This document shows, in pieces, positions 1 through 9,491 of a DNA stretch of 64,000 nucleotides (positions are counted from its first letter, which is position 1; the number at the start of each line of letters is the position of its first letter). Where the stretch lies: NCBI GenBank assembly GCA_016432505.1, contig CP066692.1, forward strand, positions 1 through 64,000, read 5' to 3'. Origin of the DNA: Azosocius agrarius. Lineage in GTDB: Bacteria > Pseudomonadota > Gammaproteobacteria > UBA6186 > Azoamicaceae. The notes beneath the pieces were generated by a model, which saw only the letters and a list, made by a program, of their open reading frames with translations, searched no databases and had not been told where the DNA came from. Position numbers and translations under genes: made by a program.

Positions 1-1062
<1,062 letters not shown>

Positions 1063-1132
1063 ATGTATTGTTTTATTTAATATATAATATTATATTTAAT
1101 TTTGTTGTTGTACCATATTTTATTTTTTGTAA

Positions 1133-1254
1133 GTTGCTTGGTGGTTATAGCGTTAATGTCCCACCCGATCCCATCCCGAACTCGGAAGTGAAATTTAACA
1201 GCGCCGATGATAGTATGAGCTTTTTTCATGCGAAAGTAGGACGCCGCCTGGCAA
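1133..1254 (+). rRNA. rrf: 5S ribosomal RNA
   Basis: The 5S rRNA starts about 70 bases after the 23S gene. The terminal helix pairs TTGCTTGG near 1133 with CCTGGCAA ending at 1254. The conserved loop sequences CCCGAACTCGGAAGTGAAA and GCGCCGATGATAGTATG are present. A run of T follows immediately at 1257-1265 and probably helps to end the rRNA transcript. Ends are set by the terminal helix. Confidence 0.96.
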
Positions 1255-1298
1255 CGTTTTTTTTTATTTTAATATGATGATAAAGAAATATTATTATA

Positions 1299-1371
<73 letters not shown>

Positions 1372-1451
1372 TATCTATATAACAACATGACTTTTATTTA
1401 TTGTCAAGTTAATTTTATATTTATATTTTGATTTGTCATATATTGTAAATT

Positions 1452-2504
1452 TTAAATATTTTTATTTTCAGGCCATACATTTATAATTGTTTTGATCAAG
1501 GTAGCAAGTGGAATTGCAAAAAAAATTCCCCAAAATCCCCATAATGCACCAAAAATTAATATTGATATCACAATTGCTACTGGATGTAAATTTATAGTTT
1601 CAGAAAATAATAATGGGACTAATACATATCCATCTAAAGCTTGAATTATAAAATATATTATTAATATATATGCAAGTTGATTTGTCAACCCTAATTGAAT
1701 GAATCCTACTAATATAATTGGTATTATTACTAATGTAGCTCCTATTATTGGTATAAGAGATGAAAATCCTACTATGATAGCCAATATAGCGGAATAATTT
1801 AATTTATAGTACATAAATACTATATATGTTAATAAGCTAATTAATACTATTTCTAATATTTTTCCTCTTATATAATTTCCTAATTGATTATCCATTTCAA
1901 ACCAAATTTTTTTTAATAAGTTATGTTTATGAGGAATAAATTTTATAAACCAACTTATTATAATTTTGTGGTCCTTTAAGAAAAAAAAAACTAACAATGG
2001 AAACAATATTAAGTATATTATTAAAGCTATAATTCCTGGTATGGATGATATTGATATTGATAGCATATTTTTTCCCCATATTTGTATATTTGGCGTTAAA
2101 TGTGTAACAATGGAATTTACTTGTTCTTGAGAAAAATATGCTTGATATTGTTGCATAAATAATGACAATATATTTTTTATTTGTTGTATCATTTGTGGTA
2201 AATCATTAAATAAATTTATAAATTCTTGCCATAATAAAGGAATTAAAATTGTACATCCTGTTATAAATAATGTTAAAAATATAAAATATATTGTCAGATA
2301 TGATGTAGTTTCTGATAAATTTAATTGTTTTAATGATTTTATTCCTCCTTGTAAAAAATAAGCTACTATAATACTTGTTATTACTGGTGTTAAAATTGAT
2401 CCAATTGTAATTATTATTAATGAAATTAATAATATTAATAGTATCAACACTTTTACTTCTTTATTTAAAAAATAATAATAAAATGATTTTTTTAATATAA
2501 ACAT
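1452..2504 (-). CDS. perM: PerM / AI-2E transporter family permease
   Basis: A 350-residue polytopic membrane protein. An N-terminal hydrophobic pair (about residues 17-60) is followed by a periplasmic stretch and then several C-terminal membrane segments. Typical family features are FPLLVFFFLKD near residue 170, the SLIPIIGATLVIIP segment, and the end ALWGFWGIFFAIPLATLIK. Members of this family (UPF0118/TC 2.A.86) export small molecules or act as Na+/H+ antiporters; the substrate here cannot be told. It lies 9 bases downstream of a TusA-like gene, a pairing common in gammaproteobacteria, so the two are probably one transcript. Length is near normal for the family (about 350). Confidence 0.85.
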   Translation of the reverse strand: MFILKKSFYYYFLNKEVKVLILLILLISLIIITIGSILTPVITSIIVAYFLQGGIKSLKQLNLSETTSYLTIYFIFLTLFITGCTILIPLLWQEFINLFNDLPQMIQQIKNILSLFMQQYQAYFSQEQVNSIVTHLTPNIQIWGKNMLSISISSIPGIIALIIYLILFPLLVFFFLKDHKIIISWFIKFIPHKHNLLKKIWFEMDNQLGNYIRGKILEIVLISLLTYIVFMYYKLNYSAILAIIVGFSSLIPIIGATLVIIPIILVGFIQLGLTNQLAYILIIYFIIQALDGYVLVPLLFSETINLHPVAIVISILIFGALWGFWGIFFAIPLATLIKTIINVWPENKNI

Positions 2505-2513
2505 AAGTATGCC

Positions 2514-2744
2514 TTATAAATTTTTTAATTTTATTAAAATATATTGTTTTTTATTTTTATTCCATTGTTTTATTATTATATCATTTCTTATGATAAAGAT
2601 TTTTATTTCTATTATAAATAATAAATTATCAGATATTATTAATATATTTTCATTTTGATTTAAAAAATTTATATATTTGTTAATTTTTATTATTAATTTT
2701 GTGCAAGTTAAATTTTTTGTATATAATTTATATATATTTTTCAT
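2514..2744 (-). CDS. TusA-like sulfurtransferase-fold protein, worn
   Basis: A 76-residue protein with the length and pattern of TusA/SirA-like proteins: an N-terminal Cys in LTCTKLI (Cys14), a helix, then the strand ENILIISDN and a C-terminal strand YILIKLK. TusA proteins normally carry a Cys-Pro-x-Pro motif whose Cys carries persulfide sulfur. Here both prolines are gone (C-T-K-L), though the Cys is kept. The position upstream of a PerM-type permease supports the assignment. It could be a functional sulfur carrier or a decaying relic; the codon use is as AT-rich as its neighbours. Confidence 0.6.
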   Translation of the reverse strand: MKNIYKLYTKNLTCTKLIIKINKYINFLNQNENILIISDNLLFIIEIKIFIIRNDIIIKQWNKNKKQYILIKLKNL

Positions 2745-2908
2745 TTTTTTTTAAAATTTTTTTTGTAGAGCTTTTTGTATTGTATATAATTATTGTTTTG
2801 TTTTATATATATATAATTATTTATTAATTTTTTTATGTATATTTTTACATTATTTTAGTGTATAATTTTTTATTATTATTATTTGTTTGTATAATATTGG
2901 AGTTTTTA

Positions 2909-3142
2909 ATGGTTGTGATTAGATTAAGGAGAGGTGGAGCAAAACATCGTCCATTTTATTATATTGTTGCAGCTGATAGTCGTTGTTTTCGTGATGGGGC
3001 CTATATAGAAAATTTAGGTTTTTTTAATCCTTTATCTTCTGGTAAGGATGTTAAATTAAATGTGTCTATAGATAGAGTTAATTATTGGATTAATGTTGGA
3101 GCTAAAGTATCTGATAGAGTTAAATTTTTATTGAAAAAATAA
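2909..3142 (+). CDS. rpsP: 30S ribosomal protein S16
   Basis: A 77-residue S16. It begins MVVIRLRRGGAKHRPFYYIV and holds the conserved ADSRCFRDGAYIENLGFFNP block. S16 helps to assemble the 5' domain of 16S rRNA. I chose the ATG at 2909 because a TTGGAG ribosome binding site lies just upstream at 2897-2902; an upstream in-frame GTG at 2858 would add 17 hydrophobic residues that S16 lacks. It heads the rpsP-trmD-rplS run, where rimM is missing. Confidence 0.96.
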   Translation: MVVIRLRRGGAKHRPFYYIVAADSRCFRDGAYIENLGFFNPLSSGKDVKLNVSIDRVNYWINVGAKVSDRVKFLLKK

Positions 3143-3336
3143 AATATAATTTATTTTATATGGTATTTTTTTTTAGTAAGGATGTTTTATATACAAATGT
3201 AAATTTGTTTTAATATTTTTCTGTTAGATAAAATATTGGTAATTCATGTTAATGATTTTTTATCTGTGCATAAACTGTAAATTGTTAGTAAGTTTTTGTA
3301 TATATTTTATTTTAAATTATTAAAGTATTGTTTGAT
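3143..3336 (+). other. Intergenic gap where rimM normally lies
   Basis: In most proteobacteria rimM (16S rRNA processing factor, about 170 codons) sits between rpsP and trmD. Here only 194 bases of AT-rich DNA remain, with no open frame of useful length and no sequence I can align to RimM by eye. It is most simply read as a remnant or leader left after rimM was deleted. Confidence 0.5.
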
Positions 3337-4080
3337 ATGTGGATAGGAATTATTACCATATTCCCTGAAATGTTTGTAACTGTTTCTAATTATGGTATTT
3401 TAAGTAAAGCTATTAAAAATGGTAGTATTAAATTTTTTTTGTTTAATCCTAGATATTTTATAAAAAAATTTTTTTTAAATTGTAAGCCGTATGGTGATAT
3501 TCCTGGAGTTTTGTTAAGTGTTGATATATTGAAAAACGCTATCAATTATGCCAAACTTGAATCAAGTAATGTTGATACTAAAGTTGTGTACTTATCTCCT
3601 AAAGGTACCCTAATAAATCAAAATGTTATTTCTAATATTTTGTCTTATAAAAGTGTAATATTTATTTCTGGAAGATATGAAGGCATTGATGAAAGATTAT
3701 TTAATTTTTTTATAGATGAAGAAATTTCTTTTGGGGATTTTATTTTCTCAGGTGGAGAAAATATACTTTTTTTATTATTAGATTCAATTGTTAGATTACT
3801 TCCTAATGTGTTAGGAAATATTAATTCTGTTATTAATGATTCTTTTATTGATTATGTATTAGATGCTCCGCATTATACTAAGCCTAAATTAGTGTATAAT
3901 GTAAAAATACCTAAAAATTTATTATTTTGTAATAATCTTTTAATAAAAGATTGGAATATTAAATATAAGTTAGGTTGTACTTTTTTTAAAAGAAGAGAAT
4001 TATTTAATAAATTTAAAATGTCAAAAATTAAATATATGTTGTTAAGAAATTTTATATTAGAAAATAGAGAAGTGTTATGA
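3337..4080 (+). CDS. trmD: tRNA (guanine-N1)-methyltransferase TrmD, motif-worn
   Basis: A 247-residue SPOUT methyltransferase that should form m1G37 in tRNAs reading CUN, CCN and CGG codons, which prevents frameshifting. It begins MWIGIITIFPEMF, as in E. coli TrmD. The trefoil-knot SAM-site motifs YLSPKG, GRYEGIDER and FSGGE are kept, and the catalytic Asp of the LDAPHYTKP region is kept. The normally invariant PYGGGPGM is changed to PYGDIPGV (residues 51-58). The ATG at 3337 is chosen over an in-frame TTG at 3328 because it matches the family start. It ends in an ATGA overlap with rplS, so the two are translationally coupled. Confidence 0.93.
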   Translation: MWIGIITIFPEMFVTVSNYGILSKAIKNGSIKFFLFNPRYFIKKFFLNCKPYGDIPGVLLSVDILKNAINYAKLESSNVDTKVVYLSPKGTLINQNVISNILSYKSVIFISGRYEGIDERLFNFFIDEEISFGDFIFSGGENILFLLLDSIVRLLPNVLGNINSVINDSFIDYVLDAPHYTKPKLVYNVKIPKNLLFCNNLLIKDWNIKYKLGCTFFKRRELFNKFKMSKIKYMLLRNFILENREVL

Positions 4081-4433
4081 ATATTGTAGATTATTTTGAA
4101 AAAACACAAATTGTAAAAAGTATTCCTCCTTTTTTTTCTGGAGATACTGTTATTGTTAAAGTTAAAGTAATTGAAGGAACTAAAATAAGAGAACAAGCAT
4201 TTGAAGGGTTTGTTATTGCAAAACGTAATAGAGGATTTAATTCTTCATTTATTGTTAGAAAAATATCAAATGGTGTTGGAGTTGAAAGAACTTTTCAAAC
4301 TCATAGTCCTATTATAACTGATATATTGATAAAAAGATGTGGTAGTGTTAGAAGAGCTAAACTTTATTATTTGAGAAATAAAATTGGAAAAAATATTAAA
4401 ATAAAAGAGAAGTTAAAAATGAAAGAAAAATAA
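4077..4433 (+). CDS. rplS: 50S ribosomal protein L19
   Basis: A 118-residue L19, at the family's usual length (115 in E. coli) with a short Lys-rich tail. The conserved FSGDTVIVKVKVIEG, EGFVIAKRNRG and GVGVERTFQTHSP blocks are present. L19 sits at the subunit interface. Its start overlaps the trmD stop by 4 bases, an arrangement that keeps expression linked to its operon mate. Confidence 0.97.
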   Translation: MNIVDYFEKTQIVKSIPPFFSGDTVIVKVKVIEGTKIREQAFEGFVIAKRNRGFNSSFIVRKISNGVGVERTFQTHSPIITDILIKRCGSVRRAKLYYLRNKIGKNIKIKEKLKMKEK

Positions 4434-4451
4434 TAAATATTTTTTTTAATT

Positions 4452-5705
4452 ATGAAATTTCATGATTTAATATGCGAAAATAATATTGATAATATATTAT
4501 TTTGCAGTGAAATTTATAAACAGGAATTAAATATAAATCTTATAGCGTCTGAAAATTATAGTAGTAAGGAGGTGTTATTACAGCAGTCATCTTGTTTAAC
4601 AAATAAATATTCTGAAGGATATTATAAAAGTAGATATTATGGTGGTTGTAAATATGTTGATGAAGTAGAATTTTTAGCTATTGAGCGTGTTAAAAGATTA
4701 TTTAATATTAAATATGCTAATGTTCAATTACATTCTGGGTCACAAGCTAATTTTGCAGCTTTATATTCTTTATGTTCTGTTGGAGATATAATCTTATGTA
4801 TGAAATTAGACCATGGTGGGCATTTATCTCATGGATCTAAAATTAATTGTTCTGGTAAATTTTATCATTCTATATATTATGGAATTGATAATAAAACAGG
4901 ATACATTGATTATAATGAAGTTTTAAATATGGCTTTAAGATATAAACCTAAAGTTATTATAGCTGGATGTTCTTCGTATTCTAGAATTATTGATTGGAAT
5001 ATGTTTAGATTTATTTCTGATTTAATAAATGCATATTTAATTGCTGATATATCTCATGTTGCTGGATTAATAATTGTTGGATTGTATCCATCTCCTGTAA
5101 ATATTGCTGATATTATTACAACAACTACACATAAAACTTTAAGAGGGCCTAGAGGTGGAATTATATTAACAAATAATTATGAATTAAAGAAAAAAATTGA
5201 TCAAGCAGTTTTTCCTGGAATTCAAGGTGGGGCATTAGTTAATATAATTGCAGCAAAATCTTTAGCATTTAAAGAAGCTATGTCGTGTGATTTTGTGCTT
5301 TATCAAAAACAAGTGTTGGAAAATTCAAAATATTTTGCCGAATGTATGATTAATAACGAATTTATTGTAATTTCTGGAGGAACAGATACTCATTTATTTT
5401 TGCTAAATTTAAATAATAAAAAAATTAGTGGGAAATATTTTGAGTATATTTTTGAAAAAATTAATATTATTGTTAACAAAAATTGTATTCCTAATGATTT
5501 TTGTTCTTCTAATGTAAGTAGTGGTGTTAGAATTGGTACGTCAGCTATAACTTCTAGAGGATTTAAAAAAAAAGAAATTTTTTATTTAAGTAATTTGATG
5601 TCAAAATTAATAAATATAACTGATAGTATGAATGATAAAAAAATGTTATATAAGATAAAATCTGATGTTGTGAATTTATGTAAAAATTTTCCTATATATG
5701 ATTAA
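4452..5705 (+). CDS. glyA: Serine hydroxymethyltransferase
   Basis: A 417-residue PLP enzyme of fold type I that interconverts serine and glycine while charging tetrahydrofolate with a one-carbon unit. The PLP-binding Lys is visible in TTTTHKTLRGPRGG (Lys228). The N-terminal LIASENY motif, NVQLHSGSQAN and DISHVAGLI are kept. Length matches E. coli GlyA (417). One-carbon units are needed for formyl-Met-tRNA and thymidylate, which explains why reduced genomes keep it. It lies 18 bases after rplS and 2 bases before nusB. Confidence 0.97.
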   Translation: MKFHDLICENNIDNILFCSEIYKQELNINLIASENYSSKEVLLQQSSCLTNKYSEGYYKSRYYGGCKYVDEVEFLAIERVKRLFNIKYANVQLHSGSQANFAALYSLCSVGDIILCMKLDHGGHLSHGSKINCSGKFYHSIYYGIDNKTGYIDYNEVLNMALRYKPKVIIAGCSSYSRIIDWNMFRFISDLINAYLIADISHVAGLIIVGLYPSPVNIADIITTTTHKTLRGPRGGIILTNNYELKKKIDQAVFPGIQGGALVNIIAAKSLAFKEAMSCDFVLYQKQVLENSKYFAECMINNEFIVISGGTDTHLFLLNLNNKKISGKYFEYIFEKINIIVNKNCIPNDFCSSNVSSGVRIGTSAITSRGFKKKEIFYLSNLMSKLINITDSMNDKKMLYKIKSDVVNLCKNFPIYD

Positions 5706-5707
5706 TT

Positions 5708-6139
5708 ATGAAGATAAAAAAAAATTTATTTAAAAAAAGAAAAAAAGCTAAAATGTATGTTTTACAGAGCATGTATATTTGGACTTTTAATGATATCGAA
5801 ATCAATAAAATAAAATATAATTTATTGTTAAATAAAAATTTTAATAAAATAGATATTAATTATTTTGATAAATTATTGTATGGTATAATAAATAAGTTGA
5901 GTTTAATAGATAAATTTATTATGAAATATGGATATAATAAAATTTATGATATTAGTGTTATAGAATTGAATATTATTAGAATTGCGGTTTTTGAATTTAT
6001 ATTTTGTACTTTTATTCCTTATAAAGTTGTTATCAGCGAAGCTTTGCTTTTGAATAAAATTTTTGGTGCTGATTTGGGGTATATTTTTGTTAATAAAATG
6101 TTAGATTCTATAATTAAAAAAATTAAATTAATTATTTAA
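5708..6139 (+). CDS. nusB: Transcription antitermination factor NusB
   Basis: A 143-residue all-alpha protein with the NusB pattern: a basic N-terminus, AKMYVLQSMYIW, the YFDKLLYGI helix, and the C-terminal IPYKVVISEALLLNKIFGADLGYIFVNKMLD block. NusB with S10 binds boxA RNA in rRNA leaders and supports antitermination and ribosome assembly. The start follows glyA by 2 bases, so it is in the same transcript. Confidence 0.92.
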   Translation: MKIKKNLFKKRKKAKMYVLQSMYIWTFNDIEINKIKYNLLLNKNFNKIDINYFDKLLYGIINKLSLIDKFIMKYGYNKIYDISVIELNIIRIAVFEFIFCTFIPYKVVISEALLLNKIFGADLGYIFVNKMLDSIIKKIKLII

Positions 6140-6206
6140 TAGTATTATATAATCTTATTTATTAGAAATTAAAATTTGTTATTTTATAAATTTTTATTTA
6201 TTTCTA

Positions 6207-6235
6207 TTGAAAATATTATGTATTATTAATATAAT
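6207..6235 (+). promoter_or_regulatory. Likely sigma-70 promoter for the tRNA-secE-nusG operon
   Basis: A TTGAAA box at 6207-6212 and a perfect TATAAT at 6230-6235 are separated by 17 bases. The first tRNA starts 25 bases further on, as expected for a tRNA operon. In DNA this AT-rich such hexamers occur by chance, but the ideal spacing and position make this the most convincing promoter in the region. Confidence 0.6.
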
Positions 6236-6260
6236 AAAGCTTGTTATATTAATTTTTAAT

Positions 6261-6333
6261 GCTGGTGTAGCTTAGTTGGTAGAGCAGCTGATTTGTAATT
6301 AGCAGGTCATGGGTTCAATTCCTATCATCAGCT
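6261..6333 (+). tRNA. tRNA-Thr (anticodon TGT)
   Basis: A 73-nt cloverleaf, acceptor GCTGGTG pairing with CATCAGC, and anticodon loop TTTGTAA. It matches the place of thrU in the classic gammaproteobacterial thrU-tyrU-glyT-thrT-tufB array. CCA is not encoded. Confidence 0.95.
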
Positions 6334-6342
6334 ATATTTTTT

Positions 6343-6424
6343 GGAGGGGTGCCCGAGTGGTTAAAGGGAGCAGACTGTAAATCTGTCGACTGTGTCTACG
6401 TAGGTTCGAATCCTACCTCCTTCA
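6343..6424 (+). tRNA. tRNA-Tyr (anticodon GTA)
   Basis: An 82-nt class II tRNA with a long variable arm. Acceptor GGAGGGG pairs with CTCCTTC using two G-T pairs, and the anticodon loop is CTGTAAA. It is second in the array, where tyrU lies in E. coli. CCA is not encoded. Confidence 0.95.
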
Positions 6425-6432
6425 TTTTATTT

Positions 6433-6503
6433 GCGGGTGTAGTTCAAAGGTAGAACTTCAGCCTTCCAAGTTGATAGTGTGGGTTCGATTCCCATCACCC
6501 GCT
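6433..6503 (+). tRNA. tRNA-Gly (anticodon TCC)
   Basis: A 71-nt cloverleaf, acceptor GCGGGTG pairing with CACCCGC, and anticodon loop CTTCCAA. It is third in the array (glyT position). CCA is not encoded. Confidence 0.95.
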
Positions 6504-6509
6504 TTTTTT

Positions 6510-6582
<73 letters not shown>

Positions 6583-6674
6583 CATATATATAAATATTTT
6601 TTTTTTGAATATTGTTTTATTTTTACTGTTATTATATCATGTATATGTTTTTGTTCATTATTTGTTTAGTATGT

Positions 6675-6747
6675 AGGTCAGTAGCTCAATTGGCAGAGTA
6701 GCGGTCTCCAAAACCGTTGGTTGTGGGTTCAAGTCCCTCCTGGCCTG
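6675..6747 (+). tRNA. tRNA-Trp (anticodon CCA)
   Basis: A 73-nt cloverleaf, acceptor AGGTCAG pairing with CTGGCCT, anticodon loop CTCCAAA, discriminator G. The CCA anticodon reads UGG only, consistent with UGA being a stop here. It sits just before secE, as in many proteobacteria. CCA tail is not encoded. Confidence 0.95.
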
Positions 6748-6765
6748 TTTTTTTGAAGGTGTATT

Positions 6766-7134
6766 GTGTTTTTTAATTTAAAAAAAAATAAGTTACGTGA
6801 TTTTGTTTTGTGGTTTTTTATTTTTATAAATTTTTTCTTTGGGTTATTTGGATTTTATTATTTTGATGATAAAATTTTAGTTATTCGTTATGGTTTTATT
6901 TTATTCTTTTTATTTATATCTTTTTTATTATTTTTTAAAACTCCTTATGGAGTGATGTGTCATATGTATTACAATGAAGCTAAAATAGAGTTTTTTAAAA
7001 TTGTATGGCCTTCTAAACGTGAAACGGTTATTTCTGCGTTGTCTGTTTTTGTGTTAATTTTAGTTTCATGTTTTCTTTTAGGAATTGTTGATTTTATTTT
7101 AACAAAAATTATTTTTAAAATAATAAATTATTAG
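6766..7134 (+). CDS. secE: Preprotein translocase subunit SecE
   Basis: A 122-residue inner-membrane protein with three membrane segments (about residues 9-30, 40-60 and 92-115), the gammaproteobacterial SecE layout. The conserved amphipathic helix and hinge, EFFKIVWPSKRETV, precedes the last segment. SecE clamps SecY in the general secretion channel. The start is a GTG at 6766 with GAAGG seven bases upstream. nusG follows closely, as is almost universal. Confidence 0.95.
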   Translation: MFFNLKKNKLRDFVLWFFIFINFFFGLFGFYYFDDKILVIRYGFILFFLFISFLLFFKTPYGVMCHMYYNEAKIEFFKIVWPSKRETVISALSVFVLILVSCFLLGIVDFILTKIIFKIINY

Positions 7135-7145
7135 GGAGTGTTAAT

Positions 7146-7679
7146 TTGTTTAAATATTGGTATGTTATACAAGTTTGTTCTGGATTTGAATTTAAAGTTA
7201 AATCTTCTCTTGAAAAAAAAATATTTGATGAAAATATTGGAGATATGTTTGGAAAAATTTTAATTCCAACTGAGGAAGTTATGGAAATAAAATCTGGAAA
7301 AAAAAGAAAAAGTGAAAAGAAATTTTTTCCTGGATACATTCTTATAGAAATGATTTTAAATGAAAAACTTTGGCATCTTGTCAGAAGTATACCTAAAGTT
7401 TTGTGTTTTGTAGGAAGTACTTCTGGTAGTCCTTTGCCTTTAACTAAAATAGAAGCAGAAAATATTTTAAATAAATTAAGTAATGGAGTTTATTATTCTA
7501 AACCTAAAATTTTATTTGATCCTGGTGAATTTGTCAGAGTTATAGATGGACCTTTTACTGATTTTAATGGCACAGTGGAAGATGTAAATTATGAAAAAAA
7601 TCGTTTATGTGTTGCTGTTTTAATATTTGGTCGATCTACTCCTGTTGATTTGAATTTTTCTCAAGTAGAAAAGTATTAA
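7146..7679 (+). CDS. nusG: Transcription termination/antitermination factor NusG
   Basis: A 177-residue NusG with the N-terminal NGN domain (WYVIQVCSGFEFKVKSSLE; FPGYILIEM) and a C-terminal KOW domain (DPGEFVRVIDGPFTDFNGTV). It binds RNA polymerase and couples it to ribosomes or Rho. The start is TTG at 7146, preceded by AGGGAG. The sequence beginning FKYWYVIQV fits the family start. Length is typical (181 in E. coli). Confidence 0.97.
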   Translation: MFKYWYVIQVCSGFEFKVKSSLEKKIFDENIGDMFGKILIPTEEVMEIKSGKKRKSEKKFFPGYILIEMILNEKLWHLVRSIPKVLCFVGSTSGSPLPLTKIEAENILNKLSNGVYYSKPKILFDPGEFVRVIDGPFTDFNGTVEDVNYEKNRLCVAVLIFGRSTPVDLNFSQVEKY

Positions 7680-7707
7680 ATATTTTATTTTTAAGAGGTA
7701 TAAATAA

Positions 7708-8157
7708 GTGGCGAAAAAAAAAATAGTTGAATCTTATATAAAATTACAGGTGAAGGCATGTTCTGCCAATCCTAGTCCTCCTATAGGTCCGGCTTTAGGA
7801 TCTAAGGGTTTAAATATAATGGAATTTTGTAAAGATTTTAATTTAAAAACAGAAGCAATGAAAGATGTTGAAAAAGGTACACCTTTATCTGTTATTATTA
7901 CTGTTTATAAAGATAAATCTTTTGATTTTATAATTAAAACTCCACCAGCTTCTGTTTTATTAAAAAAATTTGCTAATATTTCTAAAGGAAGTAGTGCTCC
8001 TAATAAAAATAAAGTTGGAAATGTTTCTGTAAATGATGTAATAGATATTGTTAAAATTAAAGGTAGTGATTTAACATCAGCGTCTTTAAAAGCTGGAATA
8101 AATACTATAAAAGGTACAGCACTTAGTATGGGAATCGTTGTTGAGGATGGTATTTAA
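7708..8157 (+). CDS. rplK: 50S ribosomal protein L11
   Basis: A 149-residue L11. The conserved YIKLQVKA, NPSPPIGPALGSKGLNIMEFCKDFN and PPASVLLKKFA blocks are present, followed by the rRNA-binding domain GSDLTSASLKAGINTIKGTALSMGI-type end. It forms the GTPase-associated stalk base. The start is GTG at 7708 after AAGAGG. It heads the L11 operon here. Confidence 0.97.
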   Translation: MAKKKIVESYIKLQVKACSANPSPPIGPALGSKGLNIMEFCKDFNLKTEAMKDVEKGTPLSVIITVYKDKSFDFIIKTPPASVLLKKFANISKGSSAPNKNKVGNVSVNDVIDIVKIKGSDLTSASLKAGINTIKGTALSMGIVVEDGI

Positions 8158-8158
8158 T

Positions 8159-8860
8159 ATGGTTTTTGTTTCTAAAAAGAAAAAAAATATTTTAAAAAAT
8201 ATAAATAAAAATAGTGTATATAGCTTTAATGATGCTTATATTTTATTACAAATGTTACCTATGGCTAAATTTAAAAATACTTTTGAAAGTGTTGATATTG
8301 CTATTAATCTTGGGGTTGATATAAAAAAGCCAGAACAAAATGTTAGAAGTTCTGTAGTATTGCCGAATGGTCTTGGTAAAAATATTAGAGTTGCTGTTTT
8401 TTCTGATAGTGATAAAGATAATTTATTAAATTGTGGGGCTGATATTGTAGGTGTAGATGTTCTATTTGATAATATAAATAATGGAAATATTAATTTTGAT
8501 GTTATAATATCTGATCCAGATTCTATGAAATTAATTAGTAAATTAGGTCCTATATTAGGACCTAGAGGATTAATGCCTAATCCCAAAGATGGAACTGTTG
8601 CTAAAGATTTAGTTTCTTGTGTAAAAAAAATAAAATTAGGTCAAGTTATGTATAAAGCTGATAAATATGGAATAATTCATACTTCAGTTGGAAAAATTAA
8701 TTTTGAAAAAGATAAAATTAAAGGGAATATAGAAGCTTTGTTAAATTCTATTAAAAAGAATAAACCAGCTTCTTCTAAAGGAATTTATATAAAAAAATTA
8801 TCATTATCTACAACAATGGGTCCGGGATTATTTATTGATTTATCTAGTTTTATTTATTGA
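8159..8860 (+). CDS. rplA: 50S ribosomal protein L1
   Basis: A 233-residue L1, the mobile stalk protein and often an autoregulator of its own operon. It shows KFKNTFESVDIAINLGVD, the GPRGLMPNPKDGTV motif and the C-terminal TMGPG end. The ATG at 8159, one base after the rplK stop, fits the family start better than an in-frame upstream start at 8138 that would overlap rplK. It ends with TGA. Confidence 0.96.
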   Translation: MVFVSKKKKNILKNINKNSVYSFNDAYILLQMLPMAKFKNTFESVDIAINLGVDIKKPEQNVRSSVVLPNGLGKNIRVAVFSDSDKDNLLNCGADIVGVDVLFDNINNGNINFDVIISDPDSMKLISKLGPILGPRGLMPNPKDGTVAKDLVSCVKKIKLGQVMYKADKYGIIHTSVGKINFEKDKIKGNIEALLNSIKKNKPASSKGIYIKKLSLSTTMGPGLFIDLSSFIY

Positions 8861-8917
8861 TTGTTAAGCTAGGAGTTTTAAATAATTAAGTTGTATAATT
8901 TTAATATAGGATTATAA

Positions 8918-9451
8918 ATGGTAGTTAAGTTAAACAGTAAAAAAAAAGTTGTTTTAGAAATACGTAAATTATTAATAGGCGTTGTTTGTATTATAGTTAT
9001 TGATTATCGTGGGTTAAAATCTATACAAATGATGGAAATAAGACGTATATCTCGTGGTATAAATGTTAAATTTATTGTTGTTAGAAATACATTAGCTAGA
9101 TTGGCTTTAATTGGAACTGGGTATGAGTCTTTAATAAAAGTTTTATATGGCCCTGTTTTATTAGTTTTTTCTTATGATGAACCTAATAGCATTGGTAAAT
9201 TATTGAATGATTTTTCTAATAATAGTGTTAAATTGAATGTTAAAGCTTTTATTTTTGAATTTAGTGAAGTTAATGTTGCTGGGTTGGATAAATTTGTTTT
9301 ATTACCTACTTATAAAGAATCAATTTGTAAATTAATATTTATTTTTAAATTTCCTTTAAAAAAATTAATTTGTACAATATTAGAACCATATGTTAAATTT
9401 GTTAGATTATTAAATATTATATTGCTCATGAAAAAAAATGTTAGTATTTAA
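8918..9451 (+). CDS. rplJ: 50S ribosomal protein L10
   Basis: A 177-residue L10 that anchors the L7/L12 stalk. It has the family's VVIDYRGLKSIQMMEIRR-like segment near residues 26-45, FIVVRNTLARLAL and a C-terminal helix that binds L7/L12. The gap from rplA is 57 bases, much shorter than the E. coli L10 leader, and I see no clear leader structure there for autogenous control. Confidence 0.94.
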   Translation: MVVKLNSKKKVVLEIRKLLIGVVCIIVIDYRGLKSIQMMEIRRISRGINVKFIVVRNTLARLALIGTGYESLIKVLYGPVLLVFSYDEPNSIGKLLNDFSNNSVKLNVKAFIFEFSEVNVAGLDKFVLLPTYKESICKLIFIFKFPLKKLICTILEPYVKFVRLLNIILLMKKNVSI

Positions 9452-9491
9452 TTGTTAAATTTTGTTTTATAATGATAAATAGGAGAAAATG

